Shown here in pieces: positions 1 through 9,106 of a stretch of 17,234 nucleotides of DNA. The position numbers and the translations under genes are program-made. This DNA comes from Sphingomonas sp. CCH21-G11 (GTDB lineage: Bacteria; Pseudomonadota; Alphaproteobacteria; Sphingomonadales; Sphingomonadaceae). Location: contig NZ_LSHX01000004.1 of the NCBI RefSeq assembly GCF_001555965.1, forward strand, positions 1 to 17,234. The letters are read 5' to 3'. The notes below the pieces were generated by a model. That model worked only from the letters and a program-made list of their open reading frames with translations. It was not told the DNA's origin and ran no database searches. Every line of letters begins with the position of its first letter. Positions within the stretch are counted from its first letter, which is position 1.

Positions 1-33
1 GGGGCGGGGCTTTGGCCTGGCGCGCGCCGACGG

Positions 34-1953
34 TCACGCCGCCGCCTCGATCCGCACCAGCACCGCATCGACCTGAACCTGCGCGCCGGCGGTGGCGTTG
101 AGTTCGGCCACCACCCCGTCGAACGGCGCGGTCAGCGAATGCTCCATCTTCATCGCTTCCAGGGTGAGCAGCCGCTGGCCCTTGGTGACGCTGGCCCCGG
201 CCGCGACTTCAACCGCCGTGACGCGGCCCGGCATGGGCGCGAGGATCGCACCGCCCGCGGAGGTTGCCGCGGCCAAAACGTTTGCGAAGCGCGTGAAAGT
301 AAACGCAGCACCGTCCTCGAAGAAAACCGCATCTGACCGACCAAGTATCGAGCCGCTGCTCACTTCATAGTTTTCAGCCCGATCATACAGGGTCAAGTCA
401 TAGGAAAATCGCGGCAAACGCTGGCCATCCAGATAAATTTCAATGCCGGTCTCGCGATCACGATTCAGCCTGAAGCCCGCCAACCCACGTGCAAAGTCTA
501 AAGTTCTTGGCCGCCACGCTTCGGGTTCAGCCCACCCGTCGAAGAATAGGCTTTCGCCCACCTCTTGCAGCAGAGGGTCACTTGGCGTTGGCGCAGCAAG
601 CAGCAAGTCCGCGTGGTGATCAATAAAGCCAGTAGAAATTGTGCCTTCGCTGAAATCATGATGGGTGCAAAGCCGCTTCAAGAACCATGCGTTCGTTCTC
701 ACCGGATAGCAAAGCACCTCGCCGCACGCGTGCGACAGATTGGTGATTGCGCTCTCGCGGCTTGCGCCATGCACGACAATCTTGGCAATCATCGGATCAT
801 AGAATGGCGAGACCGCGTCGCCCTCAACCACCCCAGTTTCGATCCTCGCATGGCGTGGAAGATCAAGCGTGTCCAACCGCCCCACGCTCGGCAAAAACCC
901 CTTGGCCGGGTCCTCCGCATAGAGCCGCGCCTCGATCGCCCAGCCGTTGATGCTCAGCTCCTCCTGCCGCTTCGGCAGCTTTTCGCCGCTGGCGACGCGG
1001 AGCTGCCATTCGACCAGGTCGACCCCGGTGATCTCCTCGGTCACGGGATGCTCGACCTGAAGGCGTGTGTTCATTTCCATGAACCAGGTGCGGTCGGCGC
1101 GCAGGCCCTCGCTCGCGTCGGCGATGAACTCGATCGTGCCCGCGCCGACATAGTCGACCGCCTTTGCCGCGCGGACCGCGGCGGCGCAGATCGCTTCGCG
1201 GGCTTCGGAGGTCATGCCGGGCGCGGGGGCTTCCTCGATCACCTTCTGGTGGCGGCGCTGGAGCGAGCAGTCGCGTTCGAACAGGTGGACGACGTTGCCA
1301 TGGGTGTCGCCGAACACCTGCACTTCGATGTGGCGCGGCGACAGGATGTATTTTTCGATGATGACGCGGTCGTCGCCGAAGCTGGAGGCGGCTTCGCGCT
1401 TGCAGCTTGCCAGCGCGTCGGCGAAGTCGGCGCTGGCGTCGACGCGGCGCATCCCCTTGCCGCCGCCGCCCGCCACCGCTTTGATGAGCACGGGATAGCC
1501 GATCTTGTCGGCTTCGGCCGCCAGCACATCGGGCGACTGATCCTCGCCCAGATAGCCCGGCGTCACCGGCACGCCGGCGTCCGCCATCAACCGCTTGGCC
1601 GCATCCTTCAGCCCCATCGCGCGGATCGATTGCGGCGTCGCCCCGACCCAGATGAGGCCAGCGGCCGCCACGGCCTCGGCGAACTCGGCATTTTCGGACA
1701 GGAAGCCATAGCCGGGGTGGATCGCCTGCGCGCCAGTCGCCTGCGCCGCGGCGATGATCCTGTCGCCGCGCAGATAGCTCTCGCGTGCCGGCGAAGGGCC
1801 GATATGGACGGCCCCGTCTGCCTGGCGGACGTGTAGCGCGTTCGCATCGGCATCCGAATAAACCGCGACGGTGCGGATACCCATCGCGCGTGCGGTGCGG
1901 ATGATGCGGCAGGCGATCTCGCCGCGATTGGCGATCAGCAGCGACTGGATCAT
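34..1953 (-). CDS. liuD: Methylcrotonyl-CoA carboxylase, biotin-carrying (alpha) subunit
   Basis: Predicted 639-aa ATP-dependent biotin carboxylase subunit of methylcrotonyl-CoA carboxylase. It carboxylates its own biotin, which the beta subunit uses to convert 3-methylcrotonyl-CoA to 3-methylglutaconyl-CoA in leucine breakdown. Visible features: N-terminal MIQSLLIANRGEIACR typical of biotin carboxylases; glycine-rich ATP loop GGGGKGM at about 162-168; catalytic MEMNTRLQVEHPVTE at 292-306; C-terminal biotinyl domain with AMKM, biotinylated Lys602. The start at 1953 is chosen because the family N-terminus begins there and its ATG overlaps the stop of the upstream gene by 4 bases (ATGA), implying translational coupling. 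The assignment to MCC rather than propionyl- or geranyl-CoA carboxylase comes from liuA and the MCC beta gene in the same cluster. Oddity: about residues 352-561 are encoded by noticeably lower-GC DNA than the rest. Also called mccA. Confidence 0.93.
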   Translation of the reverse strand: MIQSLLIANRGEIACRIIRTARAMGIRTVAVYSDADANALHVRQADGAVHIGPSPARESYLRGDRIIAAAQATGAQAIHPGYGFLSENAEFAEAVAAAGLIWVGATPQSIRAMGLKDAAKRLMADAGVPVTPGYLGEDQSPDVLAAEADKIGYPVLIKAVAGGGGKGMRRVDASADFADALASCKREAASSFGDDRVIIEKYILSPRHIEVQVFGDTHGNVVHLFERDCSLQRRHQKVIEEAPAPGMTSEAREAICAAAVRAAKAVDYVGAGTIEFIADASEGLRADRTWFMEMNTRLQVEHPVTEEITGVDLVEWQLRVASGEKLPKRQEELSINGWAIEARLYAEDPAKGFLPSVGRLDTLDLPRHARIETGVVEGDAVSPFYDPMIAKIVVHGASRESAITNLSHACGEVLCYPVRTNAWFLKRLCTHHDFSEGTISTGFIDHHADLLLAAPTPSDPLLQEVGESLFFDGWAEPEAWRPRTLDFARGLAGFRLNRDRETGIEIYLDGQRLPRFSYDLTLYDRAENYEVSSGSILGRSDAVFFEDGAAFTFTRFANVLAAATSAGGAILAPMPGRVTAVEVAAGASVTKGQRLLTLEAMKMEHSLTAPFDGVVAELNATAGAQVQVDAVLVRIEAAA

Positions 1954-2435
1954 GGTTCGGGGCATTCCGTGGTGCGCTGGGTCCAGGTTACGCTTTCGAT
2001 GCGCCAGCGGCCCTCGGCGCGGGTCAGGCTGTAATGGTTGGTGCCGCAATGATTGCGCTTGCCGTCGATCAGGAAGATGTAGGGTGCCCACACCATCGCC
2101 ATGTCGCCGTCGATTTCGATCGCCGGGCGGAACTGGCGCTCCTCGACCCGGTCGGTCGACTTGGCGACCATCGCCGCGAACTCGGCGAAGGTGCGGCGGC
2201 GCGTCGTGCTGGTGCCGTCGGGGGCGATGACGACGCCGGTCGCCGCCGCCTCCGGCCGCGCGGCCTGGGCCAGGATGGTGGGCGCGTCGTGGGTAGCGAG
2301 CGCACCGAGCATCCGGTCGATCGGGGCCATCACCGCAGCTTCCTCCGTCCCCGGCGGGGGCAGCGCGGTGCCGCGCTCGGGCGGCGGGGTGGCGGCCGAC
2401 TGGAGGAGCAGGAGCGGGAGCAAATACATATTCAT
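1950..2435 (-). CDS. Secreted SnoaL/NTF2-like (DUF4440-type) protein
   Basis: Predicted 161-aa protein. A short hydrophobic N-terminus ([15 protein letters not shown]) followed by a Pro-rich stretch suggests a signal peptide with export to the periplasm. The rest looks like the cone-shaped NTF2/SnoaL fold: an N-terminal helix with PIDRMLGALATHD, a central strand pair (ERQFRPAIEIDGDMAMVWAP), and the C-terminal HYSLTRAEGRWRIESVTWTQR typical of DUF4440-like proteins. Two cysteines (in NHCGTNH and near the C-terminus) could form a disulfide. Start at 2435: GAAGG lies 7 bases upstream, and the ATG overlaps the stop of the DUF559 gene by 4 bases. It in turn overlaps mccA by 4 bases, so it should be co-translated with the MCC subunit. 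No enzymatic function can be assigned. A role in leucine catabolism is suggested only by position. Confidence 0.8.
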   Translation of the reverse strand: MNMYLLPLLLLQSAATPPPERGTALPPPGTEEAAVMAPIDRMLGALATHDAPTILAQAARPEAAATGVVIAPDGTSTTRRRTFAEFAAMVAKSTDRVEERQFRPAIEIDGDMAMVWAPYIFLIDGKRNHCGTNHYSLTRAEGRWRIESVTWTQRTTECPEP

Positions 2436-2932
2436 CGGCTGGCCTTCTTTACCTCCCCGGAATGGGGAGGGGGACCGTCCGCAGGACGGTGGAGGGGTGC
2501 GCGCGCTGCACAGGCGGTAACGATTGCGGTTACGACGTCATCGACGGATCGAAACACTTCACGCGCAGGAATGCGGAGCGTTTGGAACCCCAGCGATTCC
2601 AGTTTGACGTCTCTTTGGGCATCCCGCGCCGGCCGGTTGCCGCGATCATGCGCCTCGCCGTCAATCTCGATCGCCAGGCGCGCCGACAGACAGGCAAAGT
2701 CGAGGCTGTACGCACCAATCGGATGCTGCCGGCGGAACCTATAGCCCCCGGGTCGCAACCGCAGGGCACGCCACAGCATGACCTCGGGCGGGTTCCCGGA
2801 CCGGCGTTCGCGGCGGGCGAGCTGGATGGTTTGCCGGGTTGTGGCGAAGACCCCTCCACCCCCCGGCTGCGCCGGGCGGTCCCCCTCCCCGTTCCGGGGA
2901 GGTGACGCGTGAGGCGTAGTCCCGTCGCTCAC
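2432..2932 (-). CDS. DUF559 / Vsr-like endonuclease-fold protein between inverted repeats
   Basis: Predicted protein of up to 166 aa. The core ([18 protein letters not shown], then [34 protein letters not shown]) matches the DUF559 family, related to very-short-patch repair and restriction-like nucleases. The Asp in SLDF and the Glu/Asp in AIEIDGE are the likely PD-(D/E)xK metal ligands. The start is uncertain. No ATG precedes the core after mccB, so I chose a GTG at 2932 that overlaps the mccB stop (ATGTGA). The N-terminal part ([17 protein letters not shown]) and the C-terminal part ([15 protein letters not shown]) are translations of the two flanking palindromic repeats, so the true nuclease core is about 2500-2845. 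The gene overlaps the downstream SnoaL-like gene by 4 bases. Cellular function is unknown: DNA repair, defence or repeat mobility are all possible. Confidence 0.75.
   Translation of the reverse strand: MSDGTTPHASPPRNGEGDRPAQPGGGGVFATTRQTIQLARRERRSGNPPEVMLWRALRLRPGGYRFRRQHPIGAYSLDFACLSARLAIEIDGEAHDRGNRPARDAQRDVKLESLGFQTLRIPAREVFRSVDDVVTAIVTACAARAPLHRPADGPPPHSGEVKKASR
2452..2497 (-). repeat. Palindromic repeat, copy 1 (3' side of DUF559)
   Basis: Two consecutive hairpins are visible on the plus strand: CCTCCCC-GGAAT-GGGGAGG, then CCGTCC-GCA-GGACGG, ending GGAGGGG. The 46-bp unit is matched in inverted orientation by the copy at 2851-2902. The second hairpin differs in sequence between the copies but still pairs, as expected for a structured interspersed repeat. 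It is translated as the C-terminal tail of the DUF559 protein. Confidence 0.85.
2851..2902 (+). repeat. Palindromic repeat, copy 2 (5' side of DUF559, inverted)
   Basis: The reverse complement of this 52-bp stretch begins CCTCCCCGGAACGGGGAGG and continues GGGACCGCCCGGC...CCGGGGGGTGGAGGGG. It has the same order and hairpin structure as 2452-2497, with a longer second hairpin. It lies between the end of mccB and the DUF559 core and is read through by the DUF559 frame. The two copies face each other across about 350 bp. Confidence 0.85.
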
Positions 2933-4587
2933 ATCCGGAACACGCCGAAGCCGCGATCCTCCACCGGGGCCGCCAGCGTTGCGGCGAGTGCCAGGCCCAG
3001 CACGTCGCGGGTCTGGACGGGGTCGATGATGCCGTCGTCCCACAGCCGGCTGGTCGCGTGCCAGGGATTGCCCTCGTCCTCATAACGCTGGCGGATCGGG
3101 GCCTTGAAGGCTTCGGCTTCCTCCGGCGACCATTGGTCCGCGTCGCGGTGAACCGTCGCCAGCACGCTGGCGGCCTGTTCCCCGCCCATCACGCTGATCC
3201 GGCTGTTGGGCCAGGTGAACAGGAAGCGCGGGCCATAGGCGCGGCCGCACATGCCGTAATTGCCCGCGCCGAAGCTGCCGCCGATCAGCACGGTCAGCTT
3301 GGGCACCGTGACGGTCGCGACGGCGGTGACGAGCTTCGCGCCGTGCTTGGCGATCCCCTCCGCCTCATATTTGCCGCCGACCATGAAGCCGGAGATGTTC
3401 TGGAGGAACAGCAAGGGCACGCCGCGTTGCTGGGCGAGCTGGATGAAGTGCGCGCCCTTGACCGCGCTTTCGCTGAACAGCACGCCGTTGTTGGCGAGGA
3501 TCGCGACCGGCATCCCCCAGATATGCGCGAAGCCGCAGACCAGCGAGGGGCCGTAGAGCGCCTTGAATTCGTGAAACTCGGATGCGTCGACCAGCCGCGC
3601 GATCACCTCGTGCACGTCATAGGGCGCGCGGACGTCGGTGGGGAGGATGCCGTAGAGGTCTTCGGCAGGGTATTTGGGGGGCCTTGGCGTCTGAAGCCCG
3701 TTCGTGTCGAGCGAAATCGAGACGCGCTTCTCGACTGCGCTCGAAGCGAACGGGTTGGGAGATCGGGCGAAGGGACCGCGCAGATGGCTGACGATATCGC
3801 GTACGATGGTCAGCGCATGCGCGTCATTCTCGGCGACATGATCGACCACGCCCGACTTGCGGCCGTGCAGGTCGCCGCCGCCCAGATCCTCGGCGCTGAT
3901 CTCCTCGCCGGTCGCGGCCTTGACCAGTGGGGGGCCGGCGAGGAAGATCGTGCCCTGATTGCGCACGATCACGCTTTCGTCGGACATGGCGGGGACGTAC
4001 GCACCGCCGGCGGTGCAGCTGCCCATCACGCACGCGATCTGGGGAATGCCGCGCGCGGACATGTTCGCCTGGTTGAAGAAGATGCGGCCGAAATGGTCGC
4101 GGTCGGGAAAAACATCGGCCTGGTGCGGCAGATTCGCGCCGCCCGAATCGACCAGGTAGATGCACGGCAAGCGGTTCTCGATCGCGATTTCCTGGGCGCG
4201 CAGATGCTTTTTCACCGTCATCGGGAAATAGGTGCCGCCCTTCACCGTCGCGTCGTTGGCGAGGATCATCACCTGCCGGCCCGACACCCGGCCGATGCCA
4301 GCGATCAGCCCCGCGCCGGGGACTTCGCCGTCGTAAAGGTCGAAGGCAGCGAGCTGGCCGATCTCGAGAAAGGGCGAGCCGGGATCGAGCAGCCGTTCGA
4401 CCCGGTCGCGGGGCAGCAGCTTGCCGCGCGCGACATGCCTGGCGCGGGCGCTCTCGCTGCCGCCGAGCGCGGCTTGCGCGACATCGGCGCGGAGCTTCTC
4501 CGCCAGCGCACGATTATGTGCGGCGTTGGCGGCAAAGGCCGCATCATTCGCGGCAATCCGGGTTTCGAGCACCGGCGCGCTCATCAT
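2929..4587 (-). CDS. liuB: Methylcrotonyl-CoA carboxylase, carboxyltransferase (beta) subunit
   Basis: Predicted 552-aa carboxyltransferase subunit that transfers CO2 from carboxybiotin to 3-methylcrotonyl-CoA; partner of the biotin subunit at 34-1953. Two crotonase-like halves are visible. The N-half has [43 protein letters not shown] and [17 protein letters not shown]. The C-half has [40 protein letters not shown] and [16 protein letters not shown]. The start at 4587 (ATGATG) has AGGGGAT just upstream. The open frame continues upstream, but that part overlaps an opposite-strand gene and lacks family similarity. The family is usually about 535 aa; the excess matches an in-frame palindromic element encoding about residues 278-297 ([17 protein letters not shown]) in the linker between the halves. 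Both halves look intact, so the protein is probably functional. Also called mccB. Confidence 0.93.
   Translation of the reverse strand: MMSAPVLETRIAANDAAFAANAAHNRALAEKLRADVAQAALGGSESARARHVARGKLLPRDRVERLLDPGSPFLEIGQLAAFDLYDGEVPGAGLIAGIGRVSGRQVMILANDATVKGGTYFPMTVKKHLRAQEIAIENRLPCIYLVDSGGANLPHQADVFPDRDHFGRIFFNQANMSARGIPQIACVMGSCTAGGAYVPAMSDESVIVRNQGTIFLAGPPLVKAATGEEISAEDLGGGDLHGRKSGVVDHVAENDAHALTIVRDIVSHLRGPFARSPNPFASSAVEKRVSISLDTNGLQTPRPPKYPAEDLYGILPTDVRAPYDVHEVIARLVDASEFHEFKALYGPSLVCGFAHIWGMPVAILANNGVLFSESAVKGAHFIQLAQQRGVPLLFLQNISGFMVGGKYEAEGIAKHGAKLVTAVATVTVPKLTVLIGGSFGAGNYGMCGRAYGPRFLFTWPNSRISVMGGEQAASVLATVHRDADQWSPEEAEAFKAPIRQRYEDEGNPWHATSRLWDDGIIDPVQTRDVLGLALAATLAAPVEDRGFGVFRM
3697..3754. 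repeat. Palindromic element inserted in-frame in the MCC beta gene
   Basis: A 58-bp near-perfect palindrome: left arm 3697-3722 (CCCGTTCGTGTCGAGCG...), 6-base loop, right arm 3729-3754. 22 of the 26 arm positions pair. It codes for about 20 residues of MCC beta in the linker between the two carboxyltransferase halves, where homologues are shorter. From memory, similar TTCG-TGTCGAGCGAA palindromes are interspersed in sphingomonad genomes, usually between genes. No second copy is present in this window. Confidence 0.8.
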
Positions 4588-4688
4588 GGCATCCCCTGTG
4601 GTTTTGACGCTGACTAGCTGGCGCGCCCGCGCATGGGAAGCCCGCCGCATCGCTGCCGATTGCGTACCGTACCGACCCGGGCTAGAGA

Positions 4689-4708
4689 AATGTAGCAAGT
4701 GCCACATT
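4689..4708. promoter_or_regulatory. Candidate operator: 20-bp dyad in divergent promoter region
   Basis: AATGTAGCA and TGCCACATT flank a 2-base centre (AG). The arms match at 8 of 9 positions. The site lies in the 135-bp gap between mccB (minus) and the small membrane protein (plus), 14 bases before the latter's ATG and 101 bases before mccB. The size and spacing suit a dimeric regulator. The regulator is not identified, and no similar site is visible before liuA. Confidence 0.45.
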
Positions 4709-4722
4709 CTGGGGAAACGAGG

Positions 4723-5070
4723 ATGGCCCTGTTCCGGTTGTTGCTGCTGGCGATGCTGGCGGTGATCCTGGTCTATACCGGTTGGGTCGGCGCAACGCAT
4801 GGCTGGAATCTGATCCCCCAATTCTTCGCCGCGATCGCGCGGATGGATTGGCAGGGGCAGTTCAACCTCGACTTTCTGGGCATGTTGACGCTGTCGGCGA
4901 CCTGGACCGCGTGGCGCAACCGTTTCGGCGTGCGCGGGCTGGGGCTGGCGGCGCTTGCCTTCTTCTTCGGCACGCCGTTCCTGGCCATCTATCTGACGGT
5001 GCTGATCGCACGCCACCGCGGCGACATGGTCACCGTGCTGCTGGGCGACGCGCGCGCGGCCGCGGCCTGA
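4723..5070 (+). CDS. Small integral membrane protein of unknown function
   Basis: Predicted 115-aa hydrophobic protein with about three membrane segments: residues 3-23 ([20 protein letters not shown]), a middle segment around [11 protein letters not shown], and a third around 70-95 ([20 protein letters not shown]). It ends in a basic, then Ala-rich tail. The arrangement recalls DUF2834-type small membrane proteins, but I cannot confirm the family. The start at 4723 is preferred over an in-frame GTG at 4699 because GGGG/ACGAGG lies just upstream and the hydrophobic segment begins right after this Met; the GTG falls inside the dyad at 4689-4708. The gene is transcribed against the liu cluster, divergent from mccB and convergent with the VOC gene (35-bp gap). 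Confidence 0.75.
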   Translation: MALFRLLLLAMLAVILVYTGWVGATHGWNLIPQFFAAIARMDWQGQFNLDFLGMLTLSATWTAWRNRFGVRGLGLAALAFFFGTPFLAIYLTVLIARHRGDMVTVLLGDARAAAA

Positions 5071-5104
5071 GACGGGATGCGGACGGACGCCGCCGCGCCG
5101 CAAC

Positions 5105-5543
5105 TCAACGCGCTACCGGCGGATCAAAATGCACCAGTTCCAGCTTCAGCCCGTCGGGATCGGCAAAGAACAGCGCGTAATAGCGCGGGCCATAGCGCGG
5201 ATAGTCCATCGGCTGGTCGAGAATGACGGCGTCGATCGAAACCAGCAGCCGGTGGAGCCGGTCGACTTCCTCTCGGCTGTCGCTGGCCCAAGCGAGATGA
5301 TGCAGGCCCGGCGCATATCGGTCGTGGCCTTGCCCCCGGCCATCGCCCCCGCGCCGCCACGATGCCGATCGAATGGAACGGCGTGCCCGGATCACTGCGC
5401 CCCAAGTCCCAGTCGGTGCCGCCTGGATGATCGGCGCTGCGCCGATAGCCGAGAAAACCGAGCACCACATCGTAGAACCGGCGCGAGGCGTCGAGATCGC
5501 TGACCGTCAGGTCGATATGATGCAGGAGGCCGGTGATGGTCAT
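5105..5543 (-). pseudogene. VOC/glyoxalase-fold protein, frameshifted as given
   Basis: Two adjoining frames encode the two halves of one VOC-superfamily protein (glyoxalase/bleomycin-resistance fold). The first half starts at 5543 ([43 protein letters not shown]). The second continues in another frame to the stop at 5105 (DRYAPGLHHLAWASDSREEV, RYYALFFADPDGLKLELVHF). Removing one base from a G run (plus-strand C run 5346-5350, or 5333-5337) restores a 145-aa protein with the metal-ligand pattern His-9, His in GLHH and Glu in LKLELVH. As written, translation would end at 5124 with an unrelated C-terminus. The ATG overlaps the liuA stop by 4 bases (ATGA), so it belongs to the liu operon. The substrate is unknown. 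A sequencing error in the homopolymer is as likely as true inactivation. Confidence 0.8.
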
Positions 5544-6688
5544 CCGCCCCCGATCAGCTCGCGGCCGATCAGCATCCGGCGGATTTCGTTGGTGCCTGCG
5601 CCGATATCGAGCAGCTTGGCGTCGCGCATGTAGCGTTCCACCGGCCAGTCCTTGGTATAGCCCGCCCCGCCCAGCGCCTGGATCGCCTCCAGGCTGACCT
5701 TCACTGCATTCTCGCTGGCGAGCAGGATCGCGCCGGCGGCGTCGAAGCGCGTCGTGCGGCCCGCGTCGCAGGCGCGCGCGACTGCATAGACATAGGCACG
5801 TGCCGAATTGAGTGCGACATACATGTCGGCGACCTTGGCCTGGATCAGCTGGAAACTGCCGATCGCCTGGCCGAACTGCTTGCGCTCGCGCACATAGGGG
5901 ATGACGACGTCCAGGCACGCCTGCATGATGCCGAGCTGGATGCCGGCGAGCACCGCGCGCTCATAGTCGAGGCCGCTCATCAGCACGCCGACCCCGCCAT
6001 TTTCGGGGCCCATCACATTCTCGTCGGGCACTTCGCAATCGGTGAAGACCAGTTCGGCGGTCGGCGATCCGCGCATGCCCAGCTTGTCGATCTTCTGCCC
6101 GATCGCAAAGCCCACCATGTCCTTTTCGATCAGGAAGGTGGTGATGCCGCGCGACCCCTCCCCGGTCTTGGCATAGACGACCAGCGTGTCGGCATAGGCG
6201 GCGTTGGTGATCCAGAATTTGGTGCCGTTGAGCACCCAGCCGCCCTGGACGCGATCGGCCTTGAGCTTCATCGACACGACGTCGGAGCCGGCATTGGCCT
6301 CCGACATCGCGAGGCTGCCGACATGCTCGCCCGACAGCAGCTTGGGCAGGTATTTCGCCTTCTGCTCGGAGTTCGCCCAGCGCGCGATCTGGTTGATGCA
6401 CAGGTTGGAATGCGCGCCGTAGCTCAAGCCCACCGAAGCCGACGCGCGGCTGACTTCCTCGCACGCGATGACGTGCTCGAGATAGCCGAGCCCGAGCCCG
6501 CCATCCGCCTCCGCCACGGTGATGCCGTGCAGGCCGAGCGCGCCCATTTCGGGCCAAAGATCGCGAGGAAACCAGTCCTCCGCGTCGATGCGCTGCGCGA
6601 GCGGTGCGATACGGTCGGTGGCGAAACGCTGCGTCGTGTCGCGGATCATGTCCGCGGTTTCGCCCAGCGCGAAGTCAAAGCTCGACAT
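5540..6688 (-). CDS. liuA: Isovaleryl-CoA dehydrogenase
   Basis: Predicted 382-aa FAD-dependent acyl-CoA dehydrogenase that oxidises isovaleryl-CoA to 3-methylcrotonyl-CoA, passing electrons to ETF. Visible motifs: [20 protein letters not shown] (FAD/substrate signature, about 125-144), [13 protein letters not shown] (151-163), [17 protein letters not shown] (267-283), [20 protein letters not shown] (337-356) and a C-terminal [14 protein letters not shown]. The catalytic base is Glu243 in [10 protein letters not shown]; a glutamate at this position, rather than near the C-terminus as in other family members, is characteristic of isovaleryl-CoA dehydrogenases. Start at 6688: GAGGATGAGA lies just upstream. 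The stop overlaps the VOC start by 4 bases. It is first in the liu cluster, ahead of the MCC subunits, which supports the substrate assignment. Confidence 0.93.
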   Translation of the reverse strand: MSSFDFALGETADMIRDTTQRFATDRIAPLAQRIDAEDWFPRDLWPEMGALGLHGITVAEADGGLGLGYLEHVIACEEVSRASASVGLSYGAHSNLCINQIARWANSEQKAKYLPKLLSGEHVGSLAMSEANAGSDVVSMKLKADRVQGGWVLNGTKFWITNAAYADTLVVYAKTGEGSRGITTFLIEKDMVGFAIGQKIDKLGMRGSPTAELVFTDCEVPDENVMGPENGGVGVLMSGLDYERAVLAGIQLGIMQACLDVVIPYVRERKQFGQAIGSFQLIQAKVADMYVALNSARAYVYAVARACDAGRTTRFDAAGAILLASENAVKVSLEAIQALGGAGYTKDWPVERYMRDAKLLDIGAGTNEIRRMLIGRELIGGG

Positions 6689-6958
6689 CTCTCATCCTCG
6701 GTTCTGGTGTTGGCGATCGTTTAGCCGATCCCGGCGGCATTGGAAGGTTGAAGGTCGCGGACGGCCGGCGCTTTCGCGATCATGGCGCGGGTGCCGCCCG
6801 GCGCAGATGCAGGATCCGTCATCACCGTTGCACATGGACCCCGCGTCAGGCCCCGGGGTGACGGGGTGGTGTTGCATCAAATCCGTCATGCCGGGCGGGG
6901 ACCGGCACTTACGCGCGGGGTGGCTAAACCGGGCCGGGCCGGGCTATGGCGCGCGGAC
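6689..6958. other. Intergenic region with divergent promoters and a palindromic repeat
   Basis: This 270-bp gap separates liuA (minus) from the ABC-F gene (plus), so it must hold promoters for both; none is clear enough to place. It contains the palindromic repeat at 6836-6866. The 9-mer ATCCGTCAT occurs on both sides of the repeat (6814-6822 and 6881-6889). No convincing gene is visible. Confidence 0.6.
6836..6866 (+). repeat. Interspersed palindromic repeat, copy A
   Basis: Begins GGACCCCG and ends CCCCGGGGTGACGGGG. ACCCCG pairs with CGGGGT around a 10-base loop. It matches the copy at 8971-9000 in the same orientation and both lie between genes. The stem is more degenerate here than in the second copy. 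Confidence 0.7.
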
Positions 6959-8830
<1,872 letters not shown>

Positions 8831-9106
8831 GTTGCGGGGCGGGGATTGGCGGCGCTCGATTTGGCCGGCCACCCCGCACCTTTCACCGCCCCACCCCACG
8901 GCACGCGCAAATGTGGGATCGTGGCGGCGGTCCGCGCCACCCTGTCGCGGGTCCGACCCGGCGGCGCGGTGGACCCCGGCACGAGGCCGGGGTGACGGGG
9001 CTCTTGGCCATCGGGGTCGCGGGCCGAGCGGCTTAGCCCCTTGCCACCCCCCGCGCGCAGGCTAGGTTTGCGCGGACACGGAACCGGGTTCAGACGGGGG
9101 ATATCG
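8831..9106. other. Intergenic region with a palindromic repeat
   Basis: This 276-bp GC-rich gap lies between the ABC-F gene and the M14 peptidase gene. It holds the hairpin repeat at 8971-9000, which could act as a transcription barrier, and the peptidase ribosome-binding site (GGGGG, 6 bases before the ATG at 9107). No gene is recognisable. Confidence 0.6.
8971..9000 (+). repeat. Interspersed palindromic repeat, copy B
   Basis: GGACCCCGGCACGAGGCCGG followed by GGTGACGGGG. ACCCCGGC pairs perfectly with GCCGGGGT around ACGAG. It shares both ends with copy A at 6836-6866, in the same orientation. From memory, this resembles a repeat class common between genes in sphingomonads. Confidence 0.75.

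Noticed and set aside
565..1836. Long plus-strand frame opposite mccA
   Set aside because: The 423-aa frame is His/Arg/Asp-rich and family-less, an antisense shadow of the GC-rich biotin carboxylase gene.
3058..4617. Long plus-strand frame opposite mccB
   Set aside because: Composition (repeated AVL, RDR, His-rich) is typical of antisense frames; the minus-strand gene is certain.
4695..4704. Sigma-54 promoter (TGGCAC-N5-TTGC) on the minus strand before mccB
   Set aside because: TGGCAC and TTGC are present but overlap with no spacer instead of five bases, so it cannot be a sigma-54 site.
4588..5103. N-terminal extension of the mccB frame to 5103
   Set aside because: It lacks family similarity, overlaps an opposite-strand gene, and a good ribosome-binding site precedes the ATG at 4587.
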